This document shows positions 46,439 to 57,321 of a stretch of DNA of 64,000 nucleotides, one piece after another. Source of the DNA: JAFEDN01 sp963795715 (GTDB lineage Bacteria; Pseudomonadota; Gammaproteobacteria; Coxiellales; Coxiellaceae); the NCBI GenBank assembly GCA_963795715.1, contig CAWCIY010000004.1, positions 1 through 64,000 of the forward strand, written 5' to 3'. Position 1 is the first letter of the stretch; every line of letters begins with the position of its first letter. Below the pieces are notes generated by a model, which searched no databases, was not told the DNA's origin, and saw nothing but the letters and a program-made list of their open reading frames with translations. Made by a program: the position numbers and the translations under genes.

Positions 46439-48889
46439 ATGAGTAAAAAGCCAATAAAATTTAATGACCGCACCGTTAAAACAAAAGAAAGCAAAGAATC
46501 CAGTTCTCCAATTCTCTTGGAACCTTCTAATCCCTTTCTTTCTCCAACTTTTTATGAATCAATCCCAAAGGAAAGCTCAGAAATACAGGATTGGCCAGAA
46601 CCTGATGTTTCAGAAACTACACTCCTTGCTGATACTCAATATTATTCTTCCACCGATAAAGAACCACGGTATATTCCATTAAATTTAACTTCGGCGGAGC
46701 AGTCTGACCTAATTTATTTCGACGAAGAAGAAGAAGAACTGGATTTGCTTCCTTACGACATAACTCATATCGACATTACCGATCCTAATAATATTAAAAT
46801 CAACAAAAAACAGATTGAAGTGACCAGCGTTAAAAAAGATGGAGTCACTCCAGGTTTGAATATTAACCATAAACCTGGAAAAGGAATGTTGAAGTTTGGT
46901 AAGTACATTTCTAAAAAAAGTCTGAAAGGGATAAAACAGATGATGGCTCCGGACCATGAAGCTGTGTTAGAAGAGTTATTAGCCACTAATATTGCGAAGA
47001 TTTTAGGACTCCCCGCTTCTAATGTCGAAATGGTTCTGGTAGAAACCTCCCAAGAACAAATTGATCAATTCGTTGAAACAAAAGAGTTTAAAGGAAAACC
47101 GCAAGATTCCAAAACAATATTCGTACCAGCACTATTATCTGTATTTGAGAATAACACTGTCGAATTAGCAAAAATTGCTGCAGGCAATAACGAAAAATTC
47201 AACCAAGCTCATACCAAGCCTAATTGTGAGGGAAATTTTAGCAACAAATTGGTAGGTAAAGACTATACTCTTTTATCCCTTCTGGCCTATTTGTCCAATG
47301 ATACTGATATCATCGGCAGCCAAGTTCAAAATAAATTGCTGCAGCCTTCTGGTAAAATATTCAGTATAGATACCCAGATTTCAGGTAACAGAACAACAGG
47401 TAATATTACAATTCGCAGAGATGGCCGCCTAAATAGCACTCTTTTTGAAAGTAGAAAAGCTGTAAATTTTTATGGTAATTTCAGGCATTTTAATTTTCGC
47501 AACTGTTCCATGATTAACGATCATTCGTTTCCGGAAATGTTCCATGCTGTAAAAGATCTTTTTACATCAGGAAAAGATCGATTAATTATGAATGAATTCA
47601 AAAGAGCAAGACGAGCCTATTTTGGTAAAAATTTTCCTCAAAAAGAAGGATTTTTACAGCGTATTAATACCCTCGAAAAAACCGTTCAGGATAGATTAAA
47701 CAATTTAAGAAAAACTTTTGAGCCCTATTGGAACCTTTATCAACTCTGCACCGGCCAAAATATTTTTGATAAAAATCATGTTCCCTCTCCAGGGGGCGTT
47801 GAAGCTTTTGAAAAATTAGGTTCTTCTTTAGTCGCTTTAGAAGAACTATTATCACCATCCCGTATGTATTCAAGCGAAGGTGTTCCTTTACGAGCCCCTC
47901 ATATTCCCTACAGAAAACATTTCTTCTGGCATGAACGTAACGACTTATTATCATGTGTCGTGTTTGATACAATTAAAAAGACCATAACTATTAACTTGAA
48001 AAATACAGCCCCTGAACATATTGCTAGATTAAAACAGCTCAATTTTAAAATCACATCTGATACTTTGACTTGCAGCTTTGCACATTTTACAAAAATGGTA
48101 ACAGGAGACCGAGTACGGTTATTAACACATCCTGAAACTTTACCTTTAAAAGCTGCTTTTGAAAATAAAATGACAATTAATTATCTCCAAGATTTCAGGG
48201 TCTTTGAAATTAAAGATCAAAAAGAAAATGATCTCTTGAAATTTCATTACACCCAGTTTCAATCGGAGCCAGATTTGTTCAACAAATTTAAATTACTAAG
48301 TATAATGTATGAAATGATTAACAACAAAATACCCTCTGACGTCTTTGAATCCAAAGACGTTGCTCATGATCGAGGTTGGGGCATAATGGTCGAGTCCAGA
48401 GCTAAAATCATTAAAGAACAGCAAAAGATCATGGCCGAGCTTGTAAAAGAGGATAAAACATTAAACGTTATTTTGAAAGGCGCCACCATTTACGACCTGT
48501 TCGCTAAAGCTGATTTGTTGGATATTAGTTATTCTCTAAATCAACTGCTAGAAACATATTGCACTAAAAAAGTTTCTGAAAAAGATTTTCAAGAAATTAT
48601 TGATACCATTTTATCTTTCAAAACTCCGGTTTGGGATATTTTCGAAGCGGCTGAATTAGCAAATTCTATCCGCGCTAATATTAGAACTTTATTAAATCTA
48701 CCAAAAAAGCAAGTATCTGGGAAAAATCTTGATGCAAGTGATTCTGAAATCGGTTTACCTAGTACAAATAAAAGTGCAAATAACGATTTACAGATATCAG
48801 TCAGCGCACTGACTCAAGGAAGAATGAGTATTCTGACAAATCTGCCGGCGCCTCCCAATTCTACGACTAAGTTAGTAATAACTCCGTAA
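46439..48889 (+). CDS. Effector-like protein B with kinase-like residues (816 residues)
   Basis: Paralogue of protein A. The N-terminal 120 residues are acidic and Ser/Pro-rich and differ from A. The shared core begins at GVTPGLNINHKPGKGMLKFG (Lys near residue 151), then VLEELLATNIAKILGLP, QAHTKPNCEGNFSN, YLSNDTDIIGSQVQNK (~285-300) and GKIFSIDTQI (~309). HFFWHER, RVRLLTHPET and HDRGWGIMVESRAKI follow as in A. The C-terminal tail SEIGLPSTNKSANNDLQ aligns with that of A, which would suit a conserved secretion signal. ATG at 46439. It converges on the 288-residue gene. Enzymatic activity is inferred from residue pattern only. Confidence 0.6.
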   Translation: MSKKPIKFNDRTVKTKESKESSSPILLEPSNPFLSPTFYESIPKESSEIQDWPEPDVSETTLLADTQYYSSTDKEPRYIPLNLTSAEQSDLIYFDEEEEELDLLPYDITHIDITDPNNIKINKKQIEVTSVKKDGVTPGLNINHKPGKGMLKFGKYISKKSLKGIKQMMAPDHEAVLEELLATNIAKILGLPASNVEMVLVETSQEQIDQFVETKEFKGKPQDSKTIFVPALLSVFENNTVELAKIAAGNNEKFNQAHTKPNCEGNFSNKLVGKDYTLLSLLAYLSNDTDIIGSQVQNKLLQPSGKIFSIDTQISGNRTTGNITIRRDGRLNSTLFESRKAVNFYGNFRHFNFRNCSMINDHSFPEMFHAVKDLFTSGKDRLIMNEFKRARRAYFGKNFPQKEGFLQRINTLEKTVQDRLNNLRKTFEPYWNLYQLCTGQNIFDKNHVPSPGGVEAFEKLGSSLVALEELLSPSRMYSSEGVPLRAPHIPYRKHFFWHERNDLLSCVVFDTIKKTITINLKNTAPEHIARLKQLNFKITSDTLTCSFAHFTKMVTGDRVRLLTHPETLPLKAAFENKMTINYLQDFRVFEIKDQKENDLLKFHYTQFQSEPDLFNKFKLLSIMYEMINNKIPSDVFESKDVAHDRGWGIMVESRAKIIKEQQKIMAELVKEDKTLNVILKGATIYDLFAKADLLDISYSLNQLLETYCTKKVSEKDFQEIIDTILSFKTPVWDIFEAAELANSIRANIRTLLNLPKKQVSGKNLDASDSEIGLPSTNKSANNDLQISVSALTQGRMSILTNLPAPPNSTTKLVITP

Positions 48890-48895
48890 TATAGC

Positions 48896-49762
48896 TCAAC
48901 CTTTGGATGGGAATGTCCAATTTACACTTAATTTGCAAGCAGTTTGTTCGGCAGCTCCTTGGATTGGCTTAATAAACACATGCCGGCGGTCTTTGTACTC
49001 GCTGATCATTGCAGCGAAAGATTTTTCAGGTGCGCTTTTTTCAAAACCACAGAATTTACTTTCACCATAAGTATTATTGTGAAGTTCATTAGCACAATGT
49101 CCTACTAATTTTGCTGCCGTTAATAAATATTGGTAACTCAAATAAAAAGCGGCGCTTGCTTCCTTATTTCGTTCCATTTTAAGGAAAAAACAGCCCACAG
49201 CTTCTAAAAACCAGCTATAAAGCAGATATCCGGGACTGCCATGAAAGTGAGCTGAGTTATCTAGAATCTTGACGACGGATTTTATATTTTCTTCTCTTTT
49301 CGGTAATCTATCTATCGCCATCTCTGTTATTTTACAAATAGCATGTAAAGAATGAAAAATATCGGCTGCCAAATATAATACTAAAATTTTTTGGCTTGGT
49401 TTTTCCTCAAGCAAATATCCTTGCACCAGGACTAGGCCTGCCACCAAGTCAAAAAGTGGCAATTTGTTTGGAATTTTAAATTCACAAGAGAAACTGGGAC
49501 GTTTACCTAAAATTTGAAGGTATTCTAGCCATTGTTCTTTATTTTCAATTCGACAGCAGGCATGAATCTCTTTGCTATGAATAGCTAACTTAACAAATGA
49601 GAGCGCATTGGGACAATTTAGTTTTAAAATAGCCATTATTTTTTTTGGGGTTTTTTCGGAAAAGGAATCTATTTCTTTTAGTAAGCTTTTTTCATTCTCA
49701 GTTAACTTCAGCCAATCTACAGATGAAGCTGTTTTCCCTATTAATTTTTCATCCTTTCTCAC
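48896..49762 (-). CDS. Hypothetical protein, helical
   Basis: 288 residues, mostly alpha-helical by pattern, with several Cys residues (IHACCRIENKEQWLEYLQIL; SAKFCGFEKSAPEK-like region near the end). No known motif; it vaguely recalls Legionella-restricted families of unknown function. It begins 1 base after the pmbA stop on the same strand, so it is probably read through from pmbA. Whether it belongs to the effector island or is only carried by the pmbA operon is unclear. Confidence 0.5.
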   Translation of the reverse strand: MRKDEKLIGKTASSVDWLKLTENEKSLLKEIDSFSEKTPKKIMAILKLNCPNALSFVKLAIHSKEIHACCRIENKEQWLEYLQILGKRPSFSCEFKIPNKLPLFDLVAGLVLVQGYLLEEKPSQKILVLYLAADIFHSLHAICKITEMAIDRLPKREENIKSVVKILDNSAHFHGSPGYLLYSWFLEAVGCFFLKMERNKEASAAFYLSYQYLLTAAKLVGHCANELHNNTYGESKFCGFEKSAPEKSFAAMISEYKDRRHVFIKPIQGAAEQTACKLSVNWTFPSKG

Positions 49763-49763
49763 T

Positions 49764-51095
49764 CTATTCTCCCGCTACGGTCATCTCACTAATTAAGATT
49801 GAGCCGGTGCGAATACTACCGCGGATATCGGTGTCGTTACCCACCGCAGCTAAGTTGGCGAACATGGTTTGCAATTGCCCTGCCACAGTGATTTCATCTA
49901 CCGGATAGGCAATTTCACCCTGCTCTACCCAAAAACCAAATGCCCCTCGTGAATAATTTCCAGTAACAATATTAAAACCCTGGCCCATTAATTCTGTGAC
50001 CAACAAGCCGTTACCCATTTTTTTTAACAATGCGTCCAGGTTTAAATTGCTGTGAGTAATTCCTAAATTAAATACTCCACCCGCATTGCCAGTAGTCTTC
50101 AAACCCAACTTACGTGCAGAGTAGCTGCCCAAAACATAATTTTGTAAAACACCTTCTTTGATATACTCCAAATCTCGAGTCCTAACTCCCTCACCATCAA
50201 ACGGTACGCTGGCCATGCCGCCAATGAGATGGGGCTCTTGATAAATATGGATAAATGAAGGAAAAACATTTTTACCCAGCGAATCTAATAAAAAAGAAGA
50301 TTTTTGATATAGAGAACGCCCACTGATGGCGCCAATAAAATGAGATAACAAGGTCTTGGCCACTGGGGCGTGAAACAACACCGGACAGCGGCGGGTGGTT
50401 AGCTTGCGAGTATTCAGCCTTCGTAAGGCTTTTTGAGCAGCTGATTTAGCCACCATACTGACATCGTCTAGATCCTCGGCGGTTCGCGCAGTCGTATACT
50501 CATAATCCCGTTGCATTTTATCACCTGATTGAGCCACTACCCCACAACTGATGGTTTGTAAACTTTGGGGATAACAGCCCATAAAATCCTGGGTATTACC
50601 GTAAATTTTAAAAGAGTCATAACTACTGACACTTGAGCTTTCAGCATCAGTAATGCGGTTATCCTGAGCACGAGCGATTGAATCACAATTGATTGCGGTA
50701 TCAATGGCTTTGGCAGGAGTGATATCCCAATGGTGATACAGTTTAAGATCAGGGAAATGTTGTGCCAATTCTTCACTATCCGGCAAACCGGCACATGGAT
50801 CTTGCCCCGCATAATGAGCGATAGCGCACGCTTTATCGACTGCCGCCAGCATGGCTTCGACGCTAAGATCGGAAATGGCGGCTGAACCACTACGCTGATC
50901 ATGATAAACTGTGACATGTAAGGTTCTGGATTGGTGGTGTTCTACCGTCTCTACTTCTCCTCGCCGGGCGCTGACTCCAAAACCATTTTCTAATACCAAA
51001 ACTGCCTCAGCCGCGTCCATTCCACGATGCCTGGCTTGATCTAAAACTCGGCTGAGTTTGTTGCGAAGCTCTTGTTCAGGAAACGGATGACTCAT
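49764..51095 (-). CDS. pmbA: Metalloprotease accessory subunit PmbA (TldE)
   Basis: PmbA/TldE pairs with TldD to degrade or mature peptides (microcins, CcdA). 443 residues, usual length. Typical blocks: AEAVLVLENGFGVSARRGE near the start, RRCPVLFHAPVAKTLLSHF and GEGVRTRDLEYIKEGVLQNY, and near the end MGQGFNIVTGNYSRGAFGFW followed by the VDEITVAG block. As in other TldE proteins the zinc-binding HExxH of TldD is not present. Confidence 0.92.
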   Translation of the reverse strand: MSHPFPEQELRNKLSRVLDQARHRGMDAAEAVLVLENGFGVSARRGEVETVEHHQSRTLHVTVYHDQRSGSAAISDLSVEAMLAAVDKACAIAHYAGQDPCAGLPDSEELAQHFPDLKLYHHWDITPAKAIDTAINCDSIARAQDNRITDAESSSVSSYDSFKIYGNTQDFMGCYPQSLQTISCGVVAQSGDKMQRDYEYTTARTAEDLDDVSMVAKSAAQKALRRLNTRKLTTRRCPVLFHAPVAKTLLSHFIGAISGRSLYQKSSFLLDSLGKNVFPSFIHIYQEPHLIGGMASVPFDGEGVRTRDLEYIKEGVLQNYVLGSYSARKLGLKTTGNAGGVFNLGITHSNLNLDALLKKMGNGLLVTELMGQGFNIVTGNYSRGAFGFWVEQGEIAYPVDEITVAGQLQTMFANLAAVGNDTDIRGSIRTGSILISEMTVAGE

Positions 51096-51110
51096 AATTT
51101 AACCTCTTGT

Positions 51111-51190
51111 ATTCCCCCTTTGAAAAAGGGGGATAAAGGGGGATTTTTTCATAAAATCCCTCCTCACCTCCCTTTTTCAAAGGGAGGAAT
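51111..51190. repeat. Inverted repeat between lon and pmbA
   Basis: TTCCCCCTTTGAAAAAGGGG pairs with CCTCCCTTTTTCAAAGGGAG further on; the spacer has GGATAAAGGGGGATTTTTTC. A stem of this type could terminate lon transcription, and it resembles dispersed CCCCTTTGAAAAAGGGGG repeats known in many proteobacterial genomes. Confidence 0.65.
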
Positions 51191-51197
51191 CTTATCT

Positions 51198-53629
51198 TCA
51201 ATGCGTGCTGCTTTGTTTCGAGCGGCCGGCTTTTTTTTCTTTTTCAGCTCCGACCGGAGGGGCGCCCACTTTTATTAACGGTTCTGGTTTGGCAGTTAAA
51301 GCCAATTGCAACACTTCATCAATCCATTGAACCGGATGAATTTCAACATCATGTATTACTTCATGAGGAATTTCTTTCAAATCTTTACGATTTTCTTCAG
51401 GAATAATCACTGTTTTAATTCCGCCACGCAAAGCCGCCAATAATTTTTCTTTCAATCCACCAATCGGCAATACTTTACCTCGCAAAGTAATTTCACCTGT
51501 CATAGCGACATCAGCACGCACTGGAATACTGGTGATCGCAGAAACCAAAGCAGTACACATCGCAATACCTGCACTAGGACCATCTTTAGGCGTCGCACCT
51601 TCAGGAACATGGACATGAAAATCATGTTCTTGAAAATAATCTGCTTCAACACCAAACATTTCGGCACGGCTACGCACCACAGTCATCGCTGCTTGAATGG
51701 ATTCTTGCATAACATCACCTAAACGTCCCGTTTGCAAGGATTTACCTTTTCCCGGAACAACTTGTGCTTCAATAGTCAATAATTCACCACCCACTTCAGT
51801 CCAAGCCAAACCAGTAACTTGACCAACTTGATTATCACTTTCAGCCAAACCAAACCGGTAACGTTTCACACCTAAATATTTTTCAATATTGCGGCGGGTA
51901 ATCGATACTTTTTTCTGTAATTTTTTCAAAATAATGGCTTTAACCACTTTACGGCATAATTTAGAAATTTCACGTTCTAAATTACGCACACCCGCTTCAC
52001 GGGTATAATTGCGAATAATTTCTAAAATAGCGCCATCGGTAATATCAATTTCTTTTTTCTTTAAGCGCAGTTCGTTTCATTTGTCTTGGATACTAAATAT
52101 TTTTTAGCAATATTTAATTTTTCTTGTTCGGTATAACCAGCTAAACGAATCACTTCCATACGATCCAGTAAAGGAGCAGGAATATCCATAGAATTAGCGG
52201 TGGCAATAAACATCACATCAGAAAAATCATAATCACTTCTAGATAATGATCATTAAATGCAAAATTTTGTTCCGGATCTAAAACTTCTAATAAAGCTGAA
52301 GCTGGATCGCCGCGAAAATCCATGGCCATTTTATCCACTTCATCTAACATAAATAAGGGATTACGCACTTTAACTTTGCACAACTTTTGAATAATTTTTC
52401 CTGGCAAAGCACCAATATAAGTGCGGCGATGCCCGCGAATTTCAGCTTCATCACGCACTCCACCTAAAGAAATACGCACAAATTCACGGCCAGTTGCATT
52501 TGCAATGGATTGACCTAAAGAAGTTTTACCCACACCCGGCGGTCCCACTAAACATAAAATAGGACCACGCATTTTTTTAACCCGTTGTTGCACCGCTAAA
52601 TATTCAAGAATGCGTTCTTTGACTTCTTTTAAACCATAATGATCAGCATCTAAAATGCTTCTGCTTTTTCTAAATCATGAGAAGTTTTAGCTGCGTTTCT
52701 CCCAAGGAACTTGCAATAAATACATCTAAATAATTACGGCTCACTGTCGCTTCAGCAGACATGGGTGACATCATTTTTAATTTATTTAATTCAGATTCAG
52801 CTTTTTCTTTTGCTTCAAGCGGCATACCTGCTTCTTCAATTTTCTTTTGCAATTCTTTAATTTCATCCTGGAAAGCGCCGCCACCTTCTTCCATTTCACC
52901 TAATTCTTTTTGAATGGCTTTAATTTTTTCACTTAAGATAATATTGCCGTTGGCTTTTTTCCACTTGCTGTTTAACTCGACCTTGAACACGTTTTTCTAC
53001 TTCAACTAAATCTAATTCTTCACTCAAGCAACTTGTGAATAATTCTAAACGCTCACGGATATTAATTTTTTCTAAAATTTCTTGACGAGAAGAAATTTTA
53101 ATACTCATATGTGCAGCAATATTATCGGCTAAATTCCAGGATTTTCAATATTGCGCAAGTGAGGTTAACAATTCAGCATGGAATTTTTTTATTAAGTTTA
53201 ATTAATTCTTCAAATTGATTTAAAACACTGCGCATCAACACCACAATTTCGGTATCTTCCAATGCGCCTACATCCGATAATCAATTCTAAATTTGCCGCT
53301 AAATATCCTGCTTCGTGTTTAAATTCAATCATTCTAGCGCGTTGTACACCTTCTACCAAAACTTTTACCGTTCCATCCGGCAAATGCAGCAATTGCAATA
53401 CGGTGGCCACCGTGCCAATGTCATATAAATCATGCCGCACTGGGAGAATCTACCGCTGCATCTTTTTGTGCAACTAAGAAAGATTTGTTTATCCAGCTGC
53501 CATAGCTGCTTCTAAAGCCTTAATGGATTCGGCTCTTCCCACAAATAAAGGAATCACCATATGCGGAAAAACCACCACATCCCGTAAAGGCAATAAAGGC
53601 AAATTCATTGTTTTTTTGATATCTTGCAT
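51198..53629 (-). pseudogene. lon: ATP-dependent protease Lon, frame broken many times
   Basis: Lon degrades misfolded and regulatory proteins. ATG at 53629 starts MQDIKKTMNLPLLPLRDVVV. Family blocks then appear in different frames: the N-terminal substrate domain around 53,440-53,200, the coiled-coil part at about 52,990-52,670, Walker A (LCLVGPPGVGKTSLGQSIA) and Walker B (FMLDEVDKM) at 52,600-52,300, and the protease domain 51,989-51,198 with the catalytic Ser in PKDGPSAGIAM and Lys in IGGLKEKLLAALRGG. Total length matches an intact Lon (~805 residues). No domain is missing, so I read the breaks as repeated base errors rather than decay. The C-terminus is extended by a Lys-rich tail. Confidence 0.88.
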
Positions 53630-53654
53630 GGTTTACTCCTTCTCCTAACCAGTT

Positions 53655-54901
53655 TTAGCGATATTGTTTTGATGATAAATATAAGTGGTTTTGCATCTTA
53701 TTAATCACATTTTCATCTACCACCACTTTTTTTAATCCTGTTAAGGCCGGTAATTCATACATCACATCCAATAACTTTATGTTCTACAATCGAACGTAAG
53801 CCACGTGCTCCCGATTTACGTTTAATAGCTTGTTTGGCAATCGCTTCCAAGGCTCTATCTCTAAAATCTAATTCCACACCTTCAAAAGAAAATAATTTTT
53901 GATATTGTTTGAGTTAAGGCATTTTTGGGCTCGGTTAGAATTTGAATCAAGCTGCTTCATTCAAGTTCATCCAACACCGCAATGACGGGTAACGTGCCGA
54001 CAAATTCGGGAATTAAACCAAATTTCATCAAATCTTCCGGTTCTACCTGACGCATCAATTCAGCATTGATAGCTGGAGCATCTTTTATCTTTCACTTTAG
54101 CGCCAAAACCAATGCTACTGGTATCTGTGCGTTGCTGAATAATTCGAGGCAAATCTGCAAAAGCGCCGCCACAAATAAATAAAATATTAGAAGTATCTAC
54201 CTGTAAATATTCTTGTTGAGGATGTTTACGCCCGCCTTGCGGTGGAATGGAGGCAACGGTGCCTTCAATCAATTTTAATAAAGCTTGTTGAACGCCTTCT
54301 CCAGAAACATCGCGGGTTAAAGAAGGACTTTCACTTTTACGAGCAATTTTATCAATTTCGTCGATATAAATAATGCCTCTTTGAGCTTTTTCAACATTAT
54401 AATCACAACGTTGTAATAATTTTTGAATAATGTTTTCAACATCTTCCCCGACATAACCTGCTTCCGTTAAAGTCGTTGCATCGGCAATGGCAAAAGGGAC
54501 ATCTAAAATCTCGCTAAAGTTTGAGCCAACAAAGTTTTACCCGATCCGGTAGGGCCAATCAATAAAATATTACTTTTGGCAAATTCGACATCACTGATCG
54601 GATCAATTTGATGCCGTAAGACGTTTATAATGATTATAACCGCACTGATAGAGTTTTTTTAGCAAAATCCTGACCAATCACATATTCATTCAATTGTTGA
54701 TGAATACATTGCGGTTTAGGCAGTTGCGGTTTCGAGCTCCTGCGCTTGTTGCAGCCTTTCTTCTTCTCGAATAATATCATTACATAATGCAACACATTCA
54801 TTGCAAACAAAAACAGAAGGGCCGGCAATGAGTTTTCTAACTTCATGTTGGCTTTTGCCACAAAAAGAACAATATAAGGTTTTAGGCTTGTCTCCACTCA
54901 T
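53655..54901 (-). pseudogene. clpX: ClpX ATPase subunit, frame broken
   Basis: ClpX unfolds substrates for ClpP. ATG 54901 starts MSGDKPKTLYCSFCGKS, and the zinc-binding domain (CSFCGKSQHEVRKLIAG, CNECVALC) is intact. Then the frame changes repeatedly: fragments with YVIGQDFAKKTLSV, GPTGSGKT-type DNA near 54,550, and QVDTSNILFICGGAFADL are seen in separate frames, ending at TAA 53655. Overall span matches a ~415-residue ClpX. Confidence 0.85.
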
Positions 54902-55025
54902 CAATGACCTCACTTAAATAAATGTATACATAATTAATTTTAATATAAGGCCATATGAACCTTTTCAACTTTTATTTGCGTACAAGCCCTATCCTGACGG
55001 AGGATCAAAACCAGGATCTAGTTAT

Positions 55026-55639
55026 TCACGCAGAGTTGAATCTCGTGCGGATAAAGATACTATCGATCAGACCATAACTAACAGCTTGCTCAGCATCCAT
55101 AAAAATATCGCGATTGGTATCTTTTTCAATTTGTTTAAGATTTTGTCCGTATGCTTGGCCAAAATTTCGTTTAATAAATCACCAATTCGCTTGGTTTCAC
55201 GAGCATGAATTTGAATATCCGTTCCTTGACCCTGATATCCTCCTAATACTTGATGAATCATGACTGTCGAATGAGGTAAACAATGACGTTTGCCTTTGGC
55301 GCCCGCGGTTAATAATAAGGCTGCCGCACTGGCAGCTTGACCAACACACAAAGTGCTCACATCAGGTTTAACAAATTGCATCGTATCATAAATTGCTAAA
55401 GCCGCATTCACCACTCCACCGGGAGAATTAATATATAAAGAAATATCTTTATGGGATTTTCTGATTCTAAAAATAACAATTGGGCAACAATCAAATTGGC
55501 ACATTTGTTCTTCAATTTGTCCCACTAAAAAAATAATTCTTTCTTTTAATAATCGCGAATAAATATCATAAGCTCGTTCCCCACGAGCACTTTGTTCAAC
55601 AACCATGGGTACGAGATTATTTATAAATTGATTATTCAT
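55026..55639 (-). pseudogene. clpP: ClpP protease subunit, frame broken
   Basis: Serine protease of the ClpXP complex. MNNQFINNLVPMVVEQSARG starts at 55639. The block KDISLYINSPGGVVNAALAI and the catalytic Ser (VGQAASAAALLLTAG) and His (HSTVMIHQVLGGYQGQG) are intact. Between IEEQM and KDISLY the frame is shifted by one inserted and one lost base, so ANLIVAQLLFLESENP is only readable in another frame. A lost G in ACGGGACAA near 55,160 shifts the end (QAVSYGLIDSI readable in another frame). The stop is about 55,026. Confidence 0.85.
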
Positions 55640-55663
55640 GAGTCATTACCTTTTATAATGCTA

Positions 55664-56993
55664 TTAGTTGTAATGTAAACGCTTCCTTGATAGGTCACTG
55701 TTTTTCGTTGCAACTTGCGCTTGTTCCAACAGTTTTTCCACTACTTGATCTTCTAATACTAAGGTTTCAATTTCACTCATCAAACGTTTATTTTGATAAT
55801 ACCAAGCAGCCATTTCCTCTGGATTGTGATAACCCGAAGCCATCACCATTTCATTAATTTTTTCTCGAACTTTGTTTTTATCAGATTTAATGCCTAAACG
55901 CTTCACTTCTTCTCCAACTAATAATCCCAAAATGACTCGTTTTTTTGCTTGAGGAATGAAAGGGTCTCGAGGCAATTGAATTTTAGCCGGATCTTTGCCT
56001 TTCCACCCTGGTTGAGCAGCTGATTTGTTGTCGAGTAATTTCTTGTAATTGTTTAATCTCATCTTCCACCATAGATTGCGGGATTTCAATAGGATTTAAT
56101 TCAATCAAGCTGATCTAACACTTGATCTTTCAGTCGTGCAGCTAATTTATTTTTTAATTCAGCTTCCATATCTTCACGTAAGTCTTTTCTTCAAGGCTTC
56201 CAACTACCACTCTTTAATACCCACTTGTACTGAAAAAAGCTTCATCCAATTCAGGTAAATGGGCTTCTTGCACTTCATGTACTTTGATTTTAAAAATCGC
56301 TTTTTGCCCAGCCAAATGGCTAGCGGGATAATCTTTAGGAAAAGTGACTTCAATACTGCGGTTATCTCCTGGCTTGAGCGCCTAATAATTCCTTCTTCAA
56401 ATCCAGGAATCATCTGCCGTGAACCCAACTCTAAACTAAAATCTTTCCCGCTGCCACCTGGAAAAGGTTTCCCATCGATAAAGCCATCAAAATCAATCTT
56501 AACACGATCACCTTCATTGGCTGCCGCTCGTTCAACTGTATGCCAATGCGCATGCTGTCGGCGTAATTTATCCAGCATCGATTCGACATCTTCATCAGTC
56601 ACTTCGGCTTCAATTTTTCAATTTTAGCTTGATGAAAATCAGCTAAATTAATTTCTGGTAAGGTTTCAAATAACAACTTCAAATTGTAAATCTTGATCTT
56701 TAGCAATTTCTCCGGGTTTAACTTGAGGTGAACCAGCACTTTTAATTGATTGTCGGCCACGGCTTGTTGAAAACCAGCTTGCATTAATTCACTGGCAACT
56801 TCACCCATGACAATATTGCCAAAACGTTTTTCAATAACGTAAAGGAATCTTGCCAGGACGAAATCCAGGTATACGCACATTTTTAGCGACTTCTTTTAAA
56901 CGTTCATGCATAAGCTTCCTGCAACCGTTGCGCGGGAACAACAACGTTTAAACGCCGCGCCAAACCTTCTAATTTAACCACTTCAACCTGCAT
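55664..56993 (-). pseudogene. tig: Trigger factor, frame broken
   Basis: Ribosome-bound chaperone with prolyl isomerase activity. ATG 56993 has GAGG upstream and starts MQVEVVKLEGLARRLNVVVP. Later blocks appear in other frames: VMGEVASELMQAGFQQAV, then DEDVESMLDKLRRQHAHW with DRVKIDFDGFIDGKPF and MIPGFEEGI (PPIase domain), and the C-terminal helical domain (PFIPQAKKRVILGLLVGEEV). At least four shifts. The exact stop is uncertain (about 55,640-55,664). A conserved tig-clpP-clpX-lon order supports the identity. Confidence 0.85.
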
Positions 56994-57019
56994 ATTATTA
57001 ACCTCATTAATTATGACCT

Positions 57020-57101
<82 letters not shown>

Positions 57102-57188
57102 TCCAAAACCACTCCCGTCCACTAGGGGAATATACGGCATTTAACACTACCCAGTGATTTAATTCAAGACCAAATAATCAATTCCCGG

Positions 57189-57250
57189 CCATCGTCATCC
57201 CGCGACTTGATCGTAAGATACCACGGTCGAGCCGAGGTATGACGTGCTCT
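57189..57250. repeat. Dispersed repeat, family C
   Basis: CGTCATCCCGCGACTTGATC (57,193 onward) recurs inverted at 10,143-10,163. The context GGTCGAGCCGAGGTATGACG makes an imperfect dyad. It lies in the divergent gap upstream of the aconitase gene. Confidence 0.6.
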
Positions 57251-57321
57251 GGGTAGAATGAGGCAGCCCTGGTTTACTACTATAATAATATTGATTTATG
57301 GTTATTTTAGGAGTACTGCTC

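Noticed and set aside
11300..51200. CRISPR array
   Set aside because: The repeats seen are dispersed single elements without regular spacing or spacers; no cas genes are present.
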